Assembly (NCBI GenBank): GCA_963842775.1
Contig: CAWJHQ010000004.1
Location: 1-64,000, forward strand
DNA length: 64,000 bases
Direction: 5' to 3'
Origin: R-RK-3 sp963842775
GTDB taxonomy: Bacteria; Pseudomonadota; Alphaproteobacteria; Rhizobiales; Rhodomicrobiaceae
The position numbers were made by a program, and so were the translations under genes. The notes below the pieces were generated by a model. That model saw nothing but the letters and a program-made list of their open reading frames with translations, was not told the origin of the DNA and did no database searches. Below, piece after piece: positions 28,818 to 39,322 of this stretch; the stretch's first letter is position 1, and every line of letters begins with the position of its first letter.

Positions 28818-29246
28818 ATGTCCGACGATGTGCCCGAAGGCTTCTTGCCGCATTTCAAGAAGAGTCCCGTCACCAACCCCTGGGAGCCGCTCTATTCCCG
28901 CATCCTGCCCGCCGCCGTGCAGATCGGCGTGCGGCTGCGGGAAGATCACTGCAATTCGCGTGGCTTCGTGCATGGCGGCGTGATCGCGGCGCTCGCCGAC
29001 AACGCGATGGGTCTCTCTTACTGGCAGGTGACGAAAACCGGCGCCGAGGGCAACCGGGACCTGCCGAGGGGCGCGGTCACCGTCAGCCTCAATGTCGATT
29101 ACGCGACGACGGCGAATATCGGCCAATGGCTGCAGATCGAACCGCGTGTCATCAGGGCGGGCCGGTCGATGGGCTTCGTCGATGCGCTCATCACCGCCGA
29201 CGGCACCGTGATCGCCCGGGCAAGCGCAACCTTCCGCGTCAGCTGA
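28818..29246 (+). CDS. PaaI-family hotdog thioesterase
   Basis: Acyl-CoA thioesterase of the PaaI type, about 142 residues, intact. The active-site region reads CNSRGFVHGGVIAALADNAM, the HGG..ALAD motif of the family, followed by VTVSLNVDYATTANIGQWLQ and a final strand DGTVIARASATFRVS. ATG 28818 is used because GAGG lies nine bases upstream and the family begins there; an in-frame extension to 28695 exists. Unrelated in origin to the thioesterase at 3276-3713, which lacks the HGG histidine. Confidence 0.85.
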   Translation: MSDDVPEGFLPHFKKSPVTNPWEPLYSRILPAAVQIGVRLREDHCNSRGFVHGGVIAALADNAMGLSYWQVTKTGAEGNRDLPRGAVTVSLNVDYATTANIGQWLQIEPRVIRAGRSMGFVDALITADGTVIARASATFRVS

Positions 29247-29310
29247 ACCTCTGCCTTTCAGCCCACCGGGCGGCTGAGACGGAAAAACTCCGAGGCCGCG
29301 CTAAAATCGG

Positions 29311-29989
29311 CTAAGCGCAGTGCCGGCGCTTGCGGGCGTCGGCATCTTCGCCCCAATTGCCGATCTGGTAATCCTCGTCGACATGGGCGGCGGCCCAGCT
29401 TTGCTCCAGCGACAGCCTGTCCGCGACATGCGCCAGCGCCAGGATCGCCGAACCGGTGAGCGTCGTCATGACATGCAAGGCGGTGAGCGCGAACGGATCG
29501 AAGCGGGCCAGAGCGGCGCAAGCCTGGCGAGACTGTCCGGCGGCTGATCGACCGGCATGATGCCTTCGGTCGCTACCAGCCTGGCGCGGTAATGTTGCTC
29601 CGCCCAGGCGAGCAGCGGGTCCCAGCAAGCGCTTTGAAGTTCAACGAGGGTCTCGGGCGCCTTGGCGCGATAGCAGATGAGATCACGCCCGGCAAAGCTC
29701 AGCACATCCTCGGCAACGGCGGCGAGCTTCGGCGTGACCGCGTCGATGGCGGTATTGGACAGCTTGGTGAGCGGCATTGAAGCCGGGTCGATTTGCGCCG
29801 CTTGCGCGCGCCATTCCCCCGCAGCGCTTCGGCAACGCCGCTGCCGGGAGCAGCAACTCGGCGCGTTTCGGCGTTTTAACCACGCGCCCATCGAGCAGGA
29901 TGCGCCATCCTTCCGCCGTTGCCTCGGTAGCGACGGCCTCATAAAAGCGCTTCGCGCCGGCGCCTGGACTCGTTGGAGCCGTTCTTCAT
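29311..29989 (-). CDS. ATP12-family F1-ATPase assembly chaperone, frameshifted
   Basis: A homologue of the mitochondrial assembly factor Atp12, which binds the F1 alpha subunit; found in alphaproteobacteria and mitochondria. The order of blocks is EGWRILLDGRVVKTPKRAEL, then IDPASMPLTKLSNTAIDAVT, AGRDLICYRAKAPETLVELQ and, after a shift near 29475, FALTALHVMTTLTGSAILAL and EDYQIGNWGEDADARK. ATG 29989 overlaps the stop of the upstream HAD gene by four bases (ATGA). Frame changes lie near 29945, 29815 and 29475. Confidence 0.88.
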
Positions 29990-30653
29990 GCAGCCGCGGC
30001 CCTGTCCGGCAGCAACAGGCGCAGAAGCGCGTCAAAATCCTCAACGACCGCGCCCGCGCCCGCTTGGACAAGCTCGGCAGCCTCGTGATAGCCCCACGCA
30101 ACGCCGATCGCGGGAACGGATGCAGCCCTGGCCATGAGGATGTCGAATGTCGTGTCGCCGATCATGACCGTATCCGCAGCCTGCACGCCGACCGCATCCA
30201 TGGCTTGCTCGATCATCGCCGGATGCGGCTTCGAGGGCGCGTCATCCGCCGTCATGATGGCGGCAAAAATGCCTTCCAGGCCCTCCCGTTCCAGGAGCCG
30301 GTCGACCCCGCGCCGGGACTTGCCGGTAGCGATGCCCAGAGAATGTCGTCGCCTGCGGCAAAGCCGCTATCGCCTCGCGGGCACCGGGAAACATCGGCTC
30401 CGCCAGTCGCGCCTCTTTGCGCAACTCGGTAAAGGCGGAACGATAATCGTCGCTCAGCTTCACCACGCGTCGCAGTCGCCGAGCCCGGTCATGCCTGCAT
30501 CGCCGCGGTGACGGAAAGACCGACATGGCGAAGCAAGATGCGAGCGATCCGGAACGCCAGGCCGCTGCGGAAAACGCGGCGCGCATCGCCTCGCAAGATC
30601 ATGTGCTGGCTATCGACCAGCGTGCCGTCGCAATCGAAGATGACGAGCCTCAA
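29986..30653 (-). CDS. HAD-superfamily phosphatase, frameshifted
   Basis: A HAD hydrolase of the phosphoglycolate phosphatase type. Motif I is LRLVIFDCDGTLVDSQHMIL (catalytic Asps), the cap domain includes LSDDYRSAFTELRKEARLAE, and the C-terminal motif IV region is SKPHPAMIEQAMDAVGV with VMIGDTTFDILMARAA. No ATG precedes motif I in frame; TTG 30653 overlaps the upstream pseudouridine synthase stop (TTGA) and is the likely start. Frame changes lie near 30490 and 30345. Co-transcribed with rluC-like and ATP12 genes, a common alphaproteobacterial order. Confidence 0.82.
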
Positions 30654-31659
30654 TGTTCGCTGCTCCCATGGCGGCCGGGGTCGAGGCCGAGCATGTCCCA
30701 GCTGGCGAGCATATGTTCGGGCAGCGGCGCGGTGACGTCGAGCGGCGCGCCCTTGCCGCGCGGCACGATCAGGCGGCGGGCATGAAGATGCAGCTTCATC
30801 TCCAGACCTCGACGGGAAGCCCCTGATCGCCTTCATATTTCTGATCGCCGATGATGGGCGTGCCGATGATCGCCATATGCGCGCGCAGCTGATGCTGGCG
30901 GCCGGTAACGGGTTTCAGCGAAACCCAGGCCAGTTTGGTGCCGACACGGTCGATCACCGAATAATGGGTGACCGCCGCCTGCGCGACGTCCTGCTCACCT
31001 GGCAGCGCCTTGCGCACCTTGTCGCCATCCGGGCCGGCAGCCTTGACCAGCGCGGCATCGACCTTGCCTTGCGGCGGCTTCGGGATGCCCTTCAGCAGGG
31101 CCCAATAGATTTTCTGCACCGAGCGGGTCTGGAACAGCTTCCCGAAAGTGCCCGCTGCCCCGCGCGTCTTGGCGACCAGCAGCACGCCTGATGTGTCGCG
31201 GTCGAGCCGGTGAACGAGGCGGGGCCTGTCGCCGAAGCGGTCGGCCATTCCCGCAAGCATCCCATCGATGTGGCGCTTGGTCTTGGTGCCGCCCTGCACC
31301 GCGATGCCGTAAGGCTTGTTGAGCACCAGCAGTTCCTGATCCTCGAAGAGAATAAGACCCTCGATGAAGTTACGGTCGGCCTTGGAGACCCCGAGGGGCG
31401 CATGCAGCGATGGGCGCAGCCCTGCTTCCGCCTTCCCGGTAGCAGGCTCGGTTACATGCCGGACCTTGACCTCGTCGCCCGTCGCGACCCGCGTGTCGGG
31501 CTTCACCCGCCCGCCATTGACGCGGATATGGCCCGTGCGCGCCAGCTTCTGCACCAGCGAATGCGGCAGCGCCGGCAAGTTGCTCTTCAGCCAGCGGTCG
31601 AGACGCATCCCGTCATCCGCCGCTTTCACCTGTTTCACGTCGATCTTCAATTCAGCCAT
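30650..31659 (-). CDS. RluC/RluD-family pseudouridine synthase, one frameshift
   Basis: A 23S rRNA pseudouridine synthase of the RluA family. The S4-like domain is at the N-terminus (DDGMRLDRWLKSNLPALPHS, HIRVNGGRVKPDTRVATGDE). The catalytic motif HRLDRDTSGVLLVAKT carries the conserved Asp; the end of the catalytic domain is GRQHQLRAHMAIIGTPIIGD. One shift near 30800 breaks the C-terminus, which continues LHLHARRLIVPRGKGAPLDV to a TGA at 30650-30652. I cannot separate RluC from RluD by eye. The last bases overlap the HAD start. Confidence 0.88.
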
Positions 31660-32033
31660 GCGCGCACCAGATAAAGCCCGGCGAACAGCGCCAGGATCGA
31701 CAAGCCGACCGAGCCGGCGAGGTAAAGTCCGGCCAGACCATAATCCTTGCGCTCATACAGCAAAGCAAAATCCAGGGAGAATGCCGAAAAAGTTGTAAAG
31801 CCGCCAAGAATGCCGGTCGCGATAAACACGCGGAGCTCGTTCGTAAGCTGGAATTTAGAAGCCGCGAGCCCGATCACAAGGCCCATCGCCAGCGATCCGG
31901 CGATGTTCACCGCGAGCGTTCCCCAGGGAAAGCCGACACCGAGCAGTAACGCCGAGGCCAATCCGACCAGGTAGCGCAGGACGGACCCTATCGCTCCGCC
32001 CAATGCAACCAGCAGAACCAGCTTCATCTGCAA
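31647..32033 (-). CDS. crcB: CrcB/FluC fluoride channel
   Basis: A fluoride exporter of 128 residues with four membrane helices. Family signatures are VALGGAIGSVLRYLVGLAS, FPWGTLAVNIAGSLAMGLVI and IATGILGGFTTFSAFSLDFA, the last with the conserved Phe-box region. The channel works as an antiparallel dimer. The end of the gene overlaps the start of the pseudouridine synthase by 13 bases. The in-frame ATG at 32027 (MKLVLLVA) is an equally good start. Intact; no fluoride riboswitch was recognised upstream. Confidence 0.92.
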   Translation of the reverse strand: MQMKLVLLVALGGAIGSVLRYLVGLASALLLGVGFPWGTLAVNIAGSLAMGLVIGLAASKFQLTNELRVFIATGILGGFTTFSAFSLDFALLYERKDYGLAGLYLAGSVGLSILALFAGLYLVRAWLN

Positions 32034-32045
32034 GACGCCACGCCC

Positions 32046-32285
32046 TCAAAGCTCGCGCTGGAAGAAGCGGCTGCGCAACCGCGTCGATACCCACACCCCG
32101 ATCGCCGCGCCGATGAGCGCGACGACGAGCGTGACCGCGACCCTGGCGATGATGTCAAACATGGCCACCTGGTCCGGACTGACGAAGCGCTGGGTCGCAA
32201 TGAGCTGATCGACAAACCAGCCGGCGAAACGCGCCCCGATCAATCCGATGATGACCGCAAACAGGATGCCAAAGATGACCTTCAT
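32046..32285 (-). CDS. small two-helix membrane protein coupled to the Tae4-like gene
   Basis: A 79-residue protein not known to me by family. Two hydrophobic segments are clear: residues 4-22 (IFGILFAVIIGLIGARFAG) and about 47-66 (ARVAVTLVVALIGAAIGVWV), joined by a polar loop of about 24 residues; the tail is basic. Its ATG (32283-32285) overlaps the stop of the Tae4-like gene (ATGA), so the two are translationally coupled. That position suggests it protects against the amidase, or helps export it, but classical Tai4 immunity proteins are soluble and periplasmic, so this is inference. Confidence 0.65.
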   Translation of the reverse strand: MKVIFGILFAVIIGLIGARFAGWFVDQLIATQRFVSPDQVAMFDIIARVAVTLVVALIGAAIGVWVSTRLRSRFFQREL

Positions 32286-32788
32286 TTGACCTCCCAGAAC
32301 CAGATTTCGCTGGATTTATTATAGCCGCCTAACCAGCCGAACCAGGGAAACAGCATCTTTGCCGATGTGCGCCAGCCATTCCAAAGATCGATATGGTCGC
32401 CGGTGGGGCGGGTGGTGTCGGTGACCCGCCACCAATAGCCGTTGAAGAAGATGATGCCCTTTCGCCCGTTCAGCTCCTCGGCGAAATTGTCGGGCTTGGT
32501 GAGGCTGTAGACAGGACCAACCCCGGCAATGCTCGTCCGCCGCAAGGCGTTCGCCACTTCCTTGGCGCGGATGAAATGCATGTCGTCGCCGGGGTGGTTG
32601 GTCAGCTTGGCCTGGTTGCAGGTGATCGCGCCGCGAATATCGCCGGCATTGACGCCCGACCGCTTGAGGCACACACCCATGCGGATGGCGCATTGATTGT
32701 CGAAATTACCGATGCCGAGCGTCCGGCAGGGATATTGCTCGCCAAGATTGGTCGGGTGATTTGACCAGAGCTGACTAAATGTAACCAT
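32282..32788 (-). CDS. Tae4-like type VI amidase effector domain protein
   Basis: A 168-residue peptidoglycan amidase of the Tae4 (type VI amidase effector 4) family, NlpC/P60-like, which cleaves D,L-endopeptide bonds. The Cys motif is NQCAIRMG (Cys33) and the His motif is TGDHIDLWNGW (His132, Asp134 nearby); both match the family active site. A GRKGIIFFNGYW segment precedes the His motif, also typical. No signal peptide is seen. No type VI structural gene lies in the window. It is followed, with ATGA overlap, by a small membrane protein, and preceded by a divergent FGE-like gene. Confidence 0.85.
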   Translation of the reverse strand: MVTFSQLWSNHPTNLGEQYPCRTLGIGNFDNQCAIRMGVCLKRSGVNAGDIRGAITCNQAKLTNHPGDDMHFIRAKEVANALRRTSIAGVGPVYSLTKPDNFAEELNGRKGIIFFNGYWWRVTDTTRPTGDHIDLWNGWRTSAKMLFPWFGWLGGYNKSSEIWFWEVK

Positions 32789-32901
32789 ATGGTATGCCCC
32801 GCGAACCCTTTGCGGGTTTGCCTATAGCACAGGCCGGGAGATTGCATAAGATGCTGGGCGGCGCGGAGGGCTAAGCCCGTGTTTACGTGATGGCCTGAAA
32901 A

Positions 32902-33768
32902 ATGAAACGAAGTTGGACTTGGGGTAACGGTGGGATCTTGCAACATCGTTCTATTTTAGCGTGCGTTGCGCTCGTCGCTCAATGTTGCTCTGGCATCCTC
33001 TTGGCGCAACCTTCTGTATCTGCTGTAAAGCCTGGCTCGGCTTTCCAGGACTGCGTGCAGGAGTGCCCCGTGATGATCGTTGTCCCAGCCGGCAAATTCA
33101 TGATGGGCTCGCCTGACAAAGAACGCGATTGGGAAGCCACGGGACGCCCGCAGCACGAGGTCGTGATCGCCAAGCCGTTTGCCGTCTCGAAATTCGAGGT
33201 GACATACGCCGAATGGGATGTTTGCGCCGCCGCCGCCGAATGCCCGCACGTCGAAGATAGTTGGGGCCGCGGGCGGATGCCTGTGACGAATGTAAGCTGG
33301 TCTGATGCCAACCGGTATCTAGGTTGGCTTTCGCGATTGACGGGCAAGGAGTACCGGCTTCTGACCGAGGCCGAATGGGAATATGTGGCTCGGGCGGGCT
33401 CCATAGTCCGCTATGCGTGGGGCGATGATCTCGGCAAGGGCAACGCCAATTGCGACGATTGCGGCAGCCGATGGGATCTTCAACAAACCGCGCCCGTTGG
33501 ATCGTTCAAGCCGAACGCATTCGGAGTGTATGACCTGCACGGAAACGTGTGGGAGTGGGTCGAGGATATCTGGCACAACGGCTACGATGATGCGCCAGTG
33601 GACGGAAGGGCATGGGTCGAGGGCGGCGATCCAAATTTTCGGATCATCCGCGGCGGTTCGTGGCGCAATGAACCTGAGCTCCTCCGCGCGGATGCCCGCG
33701 TCAAGCGCATCATTGGCGTCCGGTTCGACACCCTCGGCTTCCGGGTAGCCAGAACGTTATCTCCTTAA
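32902..33768 (+). CDS. secreted FGE-sulfatase (SUMF1) domain protein
   Basis: A 288-residue exported protein with a signal peptide (RSILACVALVAQCCSGILLA) and one formylglycine-generating-enzyme-like domain. Family signatures are VVPAGKFMMGSPDKERDWEA, PVTNVSWSDANRYLGWLSRL, YRLLTEAEWEYVARAGS, FGVYDLHGNVWEWVEDIW and IIRGGSWRNEPELLRADAR. The reactive Cys pair of true FGE, expected near the C-terminus, is absent, so it probably does not make formylglycine and is more like the iron- or ligand-binding members (PvdO, EgtB-type). Intact; divergent from the Tae4-like gene. Confidence 0.88.
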   Translation: MKRSWTWGNGGILQHRSILACVALVAQCCSGILLAQPSVSAVKPGSAFQDCVQECPVMIVVPAGKFMMGSPDKERDWEATGRPQHEVVIAKPFAVSKFEVTYAEWDVCAAAAECPHVEDSWGRGRMPVTNVSWSDANRYLGWLSRLTGKEYRLLTEAEWEYVARAGSIVRYAWGDDLGKGNANCDDCGSRWDLQQTAPVGSFKPNAFGVYDLHGNVWEWVEDIWHNGYDDAPVDGRAWVEGGDPNFRIIRGGSWRNEPELLRADARVKRIIGVRFDTLGFRVARTLSP

Positions 33769-33830
33769 TTGTTCCCTATAGATTTTCCCCGCCTGAGCCT
33801 GCTACCCGGCAGGAACGCTCCCGTCCTCAA

Positions 33831-35138
33831 CTACTTCACCTTACGGAGCTTCGCCCATGCGCTGAGACGTTTGCCGATCTCTGTCTCGAAACCGAAGCGC
33901 GTTGGGCGGTAGAACTCCTGGCGGTCCATTTCGTCGGGAAAGTAGTTCTGCCCGGAAAAGCCCTCCGGCGTGTCGGGGTCATAGACATAGCCCTCGCCAT
34001 AGCCTTGTTCGGCCATCAGGCGGGTGGGCGCGTTCAGGATGATTTTCGGGGGGCAAGCGAGCCGTGCTCCTTCGCGGTGCTCGTCGCACGTTTGAAGGCC
34101 ACATAGGCGGCGTTCGATTTTGGCGCCGTCGCGAGATAGAGCGTAGCCTGGGCAAGCGCCAATTCGCCTTCAGGTGAGCCCAGGAAATCATAGGCGTCCT
34201 TGGCGGCATTGCGTCTGCGCCAGCGCTTGCGGATCGGCAAGGCCGATATCCTCCACGGCCATGCGCACGAGACGCCGGGCGATGATAAAGCGGATCCTCG
34301 CCGCCTGCCAGCATCCGCGCCAGCCAATAGAGCGCCGCATCGGGGTCGGAGCCGCGCACGGATTTGTGCAAGGCGCTGATCAGATCGTAATGGCCGTCGC
34401 GGTTCTTGTCGTAGAGCGGCGCGCGGCGCTGCACGATCTGCGACCAGCGTCTCCGGTGTCGAGCGGTGCGGCGCTGCCGGGACGGCAGCGTAGACGCTTT
34501 CCGCCAGATTGAGGACGGTGCGGCCGTCGCCATCGGCCATGCCGATGAAGCGCTCGCTCTCGCATCGGGCGAGCGGCAGCGGACGCTTCTCCAGCGCTTC
34601 TGCGCGCCGCAGCAAACCCTCCAGCGCATCCTCATCCAGCCGCCGGAACACGAGCACCGTCGCCCGTGAGAGCAGAGCGCCGTTCAGCTCGAAGGACGGG
34701 TTCTCCGTGGTGGCGCCGATGAGGATGATCGTGCCGTCTTCCATAACGGGCAGAAAGCCGTCCTGCTGGGCGCGGTTGAAGCGGTGGATCTCATCGACGA
34801 ACAGCACCGTCCCCAGCCCCATCTTGCGGCGGTCGCGCGCGGCGTCGAACAGCTTGCGCAGCTCCTGCACGCCGGAATAGATCGCCGAGATCTGCTCGAA
34901 ATGGAGACCGGCCCCTTCGGCGATCAGCCGCGCCACGGTGGTCTTGCCGGTGCCCGGCGGCCCCCAGAAGATGACGGACCGCAAGCCGCCCTTGCCCAGC
35001 ATGCGGCGCGAGCATGCCGTCCGGGCCGAGCAGGTGATCCTGGCCGGCGACCTCGTCGAGCGTTCGCGGGCGCAGGCGGTCGGCAAGCGGGCGCGGCGCG
35101 CTTTGGTCCATGCCGGCGGCTTCGAACAGCGTGGTCAT
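33831..35138 (-). CDS. rarA: replication-associated recombination protein RarA (MgsA), frameshifted
   Basis: An AAA+ ATPase acting at stalled replication forks. After MTTLFEAAGMDQSAPRPLAD it shows LRPRTLDEVAGQDHLLGPDG, the Walker A VIFWGPPGTGKTTVARLIAE, Walker B VLFVDEIHRFNRAQQDGFLP and sensor 1 IILIGATTENPSFELNGALL. The C-terminal part, after shifts near 34990, 34460, 34230 and 34060, contains HYDLISALHKSVRGSDPDAA and the tail GYVYDPDTPEGFSGQNYFPD. About 435 residues, the normal length. It lies 64 bases upstream of the Do-type protease's end, in the same direction as the ribosomal cluster. Confidence 0.9.
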
Positions 35139-35201
35139 GGGTTAAGATAGTGTGCCCGGTGAAAGGGCCGCAAGGGGGTTCGCGTGATTGGGCGCCGCGT
35201 G

Positions 35202-36660
<1,459 letters not shown>

Positions 36661-36716
36661 ATGGCGCTTCCCTGAACTCATGCCGCCGCGATTGCCGGAA
36701 GCCGGATGGACGCCGA

Positions 36717-37139
36717 TCAAGCGGCGCGCGCTTCTTCGCTCTGGTTCTGCACCGGGCCGGAATCCAGGCCCTTGGCGCTTTCATCGCGGTCGACAAGCTC
36801 GATCACCGCGATCGGCGCGGAATCGCCATAGCGGAACCCGGCTTTCAGAACACGCGTGTAGCCGCCTTCGCGGGTCTTGTAGCGCGGGCCGATCGTGTCG
36901 AACAGCTTGGCCACGATCTTCTCGTCGCGCAGACGCGAAATGGCCAGCCGGCGGGCATGCAGATCGCCGCGCTTGGCCAGCGTGATCAGCCTTTCGGTGA
37001 CGCGGCGCAAATCCTTGGCCTTGGGCAGCGTCGTGGTGATCTGCTCGTGCTTGATGAGCGCCGCCGCCATATTGGCGAACAGCGCTTTGCGGTGTTCGGC
37101 CGTCCGGTTCAGCTTCCGGCCTGATCTGCGATGGCGCAT
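36717..37139 (-). CDS. rplQ: 50S ribosomal protein L17
   Basis: Large-subunit protein L17, 140 residues, intact. The family start MRHRRSGRKLNRTAEHRKAL is diagnostic, followed by ALIKHEQITTTLPKAKDLRR and IGPRYKTREGGYTRVLKAGF. A short acidic C-terminal extension (residues after 120) is common in alphaproteobacteria. It is the last gene of the alpha operon, 53 bases after rpoA. Confidence 0.97.
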   Translation of the reverse strand: MRHRRSGRKLNRTAEHRKALFANMAAALIKHEQITTTLPKAKDLRRVTERLITLAKRGDLHARRLAISRLRDEKIVAKLFDTIGPRYKTREGGYTRVLKAGFRYGDSAPIAVIELVDRDESAKGLDSGPVQNQSEEARAA

Positions 37140-37192
37140 AGAACTTCCCTCAATCTGTCGTCAAGGCAGCGCGGCCTGGAAGCCGCGCGCCG

Positions 37193-38211
37193 TTAATATT
37201 GATCTTCGAAGCGCTTGGCCAGCTCTTCGATGTTTTCCGGCGGCCAGTTCGGCACTTCCATGCCGAGATGCAGGCCCATGCCGGCGAGCACTTCCTTGAT
37301 CTCGTTCAGCGACTTGCGGCCGAAATTCGGCGTGCGCAGCATCTCCGGTTCGGATCTTCTGAATGAGGTCGCCGATATAGACGATGTTGTCGTTCTTCAG
37401 GCAGTTCGCCGAACGGACCGAAAGCTCCAGCTCGTCGACCTTCTTGAGCAGCGCGGCGTTGAATTCCAGATCCGGCGTGCGTTCCTCGCGGACTTCCTTG
37501 CGGGGCTCCTCGAAGTTGACGAAGATCGACAGCTGGTCCTGAAGAATGCGGGCGGCCAGCGCCACCGAATCTTCCGGATTGATCGAGCCGTCGGTTTCGA
37601 TCTCCATGGTCAGCTTGTCATAGTCCAGGATCTGGCCTTCGCGCGTGTTGGAGACGCGGTAGGAGACCTTCTTGACCGGGCTGTACAGGCTGTCCACCGG
37701 AATGAGGCCGATCGGCGCGTCTTCCGGGCGATTGCGTTCGGAGGGGACATAGCCCTTGCCGAGCGACGCGGTGAATTCCATGCGCACCGTCGCGCCTTCG
37801 TCGACCGTGCAGATCACATGGTTCGGATTGAGGATTTCGACATCCGCGCCGGCCTCGATATCGCGCGCCAGCACGACGCCGGGGCCTTCCTTCTTCAGCA
37901 CCATGCGCTTCACGCCGTCGGAGTGAATGCGCAGCGCGACCTCCTTGATGTTGAGGACGATGTCCGTCACATCCTCGCGGACGCCCGCGATGGAGGAGAA
38001 TTCATGCAGCACGCCGTCAATATGCACGCTCGTGATCGCCGCCCCTTGGAGCGACGACAGCAGCACGCGGCGCAGTGCATTCCCGAGTGTCAGGCCGAAA
38101 CCGCGCTCCAGCGGCTCGGCGACCACGGTGCCAAGGCGCTTCGGAATCGCGCCCGGAGGCGACGCTCAGCTTGGCGGGTTTGATGAGATCTTGCCAGTTC
38201 TTCTGCAACAC
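37193..38211 (-). CDS. rpoA: RNA polymerase alpha subunit, two frameshifts
   Basis: The alpha subunit that nucleates RNA polymerase assembly. The N-terminal dimerisation domain reads MLQKNWQDLIKPAKL, then LERGFGLTLGNALRRVLLSS (after a shift near 38155), VLHEFSSIAGVREDVTDIVL and NPEDSVALAARILQDQLSIF. The C-terminal domain, which contacts upstream DNA and activators, shows VRSANCLKNDNIVYIGDLIQ and, after a shift near 37345, LNEIKEVLAGMGLHLGMEVP with final FEDQY at TAA 37193-37195. About 339 residues, normal. Both shifts must be sequence errors because the gene is essential. Confidence 0.96.
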
Positions 38212-38329
38212 GGAGAACCTTCCTATATGCGATGTGCCAGCAAAGGCTGGCAGCTAATTAGGCGAAACGCTCTTTGACTTTGGCGCCGGGCGGCGATGCT
38301 ATTGCGCGCCCAAGGCAAGCCGTCGATGG

Positions 38330-38718
38330 TTACACGCGGCGGCGCTTGCGCGGCCGGCAGCCATTATGCGGAATCGGCGTGACATCGGTGATCGCCACGA
38401 CCTGGAAGCCGCAGGACTGCAATGCCCGCAGTGCCGATTCGCGTCCCGACCCGGGCCGCTCACTTCGACCTCGATGGTTTTCATCCCATGCTCCATCGCC
38501 TTGCGGCCGGCATCCTCGGCGGCCATCTGCGCGGCGTAGGGCGTCGATTTGCGCGAGCCCTTGAAGCCCATGGTGCCGGCGGACGACCAGGAAATCGCAT
38601 TGCCCTGTGCGTCGGTGATGGTGATCATGGTATTGTTGAACGAGGCATTCACATGCGCCACGCCCGAGGTGATGTTCTTTTTCTCGCGGCGGCGAACGCG
38701 CGTTTTTTCTTTTGCCAT
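38330..38718 (-). CDS. rpsK: 30S ribosomal protein S11, one frameshift
   Basis: Small-subunit platform protein S11. It reads GVAHVNASFNNTMITITDAQ, GNAISWSSAGTMGFKGSRKS and TPYAAQMAAEDAGRKAMEHG; a one-base deletion in the SGPGSGRESALRALQ motif near 38453 breaks the frame, and the conserved end PHNGCRPRKRRRV follows, with TAA at 38330-38332. About 129 residues after correction, as usual. Overlap with neighbours: 47 bases after rpsM. Confidence 0.95.
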
Positions 38719-38764
38719 GCCTATTGTCCTCAGATCATCAGCCGCGCAACTAGCGGCAATTCCT

Positions 38765-39131
38765 TATTTCTTTTTGCCCGCGATCGGTTTGGCCGGGCCT
38801 TTGCGCGTGCGCGCATTGGTATGGGTGCGCTGACCATGCACCGGCAGCCCGCGGCGATGACGCAGCCCCGATAGCAGGCGAGATCCATCAGCCGCTTGAT
38901 ATTCATCGCCACTTCGCGGCGCAGATCGCCTTCCACGGCGTAATCACGGTCGATCGTTTCGCGGATCTGCAAAATCTCGGCGTCCGAAAGCTGATTGACC
39001 CGGCGTTCCGGCGGAACGTTGGTCTTCTCGCAAATATTCTGAGCCAGCTTCGGCCCGATGCCATGAATATAGCGCAATGCGACATCGACGCGCTTATTCG
39101 ACGGAATATTGACACCCGCAATACGTGCCAC
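38765..39131 (-). CDS. rpsM: 30S ribosomal protein S13, one frameshift
   Basis: Small-subunit head protein S13. The start MARIAGVNIPSNKRVDVALR and YIHGIGPKLAQNICEKTNVP are diagnostic. After a shift near 38870 the C-terminal part continues GLPVHGQRTHTNARTRKGPA and ends AGKKK with TAA at 38765-38767. About 122 residues after correction. A good promoter lies between adk and this gene (39277-39306). Confidence 0.95.
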
Positions 39132-39276
39132 GATGCATTCTCCTTAGTGGGCGGGACGCACAATGCTTTCCGCCATCATTCTCATAAGCGGCCTGATGAA
39201 GCGCTTTGCATGAAGACAATCAACCTGAACGTGGGTTCATTCAGGCGAAACGATACCATCTCGGTGAAGAGCCCGT

Positions 39277-39306
39277 TATTTAGCTGATGTTTGCGTTGCT
39301 CGTCAA
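39277..39306 (-). promoter_or_regulatory. promoter in front of rpsM
   Basis: On the minus strand TTGACG (39306-39301) and TAAATA (39282-39277) are spaced by 18 bases, a near-consensus vegetative promoter, placed in the 191-base gap between adk and rpsM. It would give rpsM-rpsK-rpoA-rplQ their own start, with a leader of about 140 bases. Confidence 0.65.
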
Positions 39307-39322
39307 CCTCCCGGCGGCATTC

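Noticed and set aside
29311..33768. Type VI secretion locus around the Tae4-like gene
   Set aside because: None of the structural or chaperone genes (sheath, Hcp, VgrG, ClpV) is present in the window.
33769..33830. Rho-independent terminator between the FGE-like gene and rarA
   Set aside because: A weak CCTGC/GGCAGG hairpin is present but no T-run follows on either strand.
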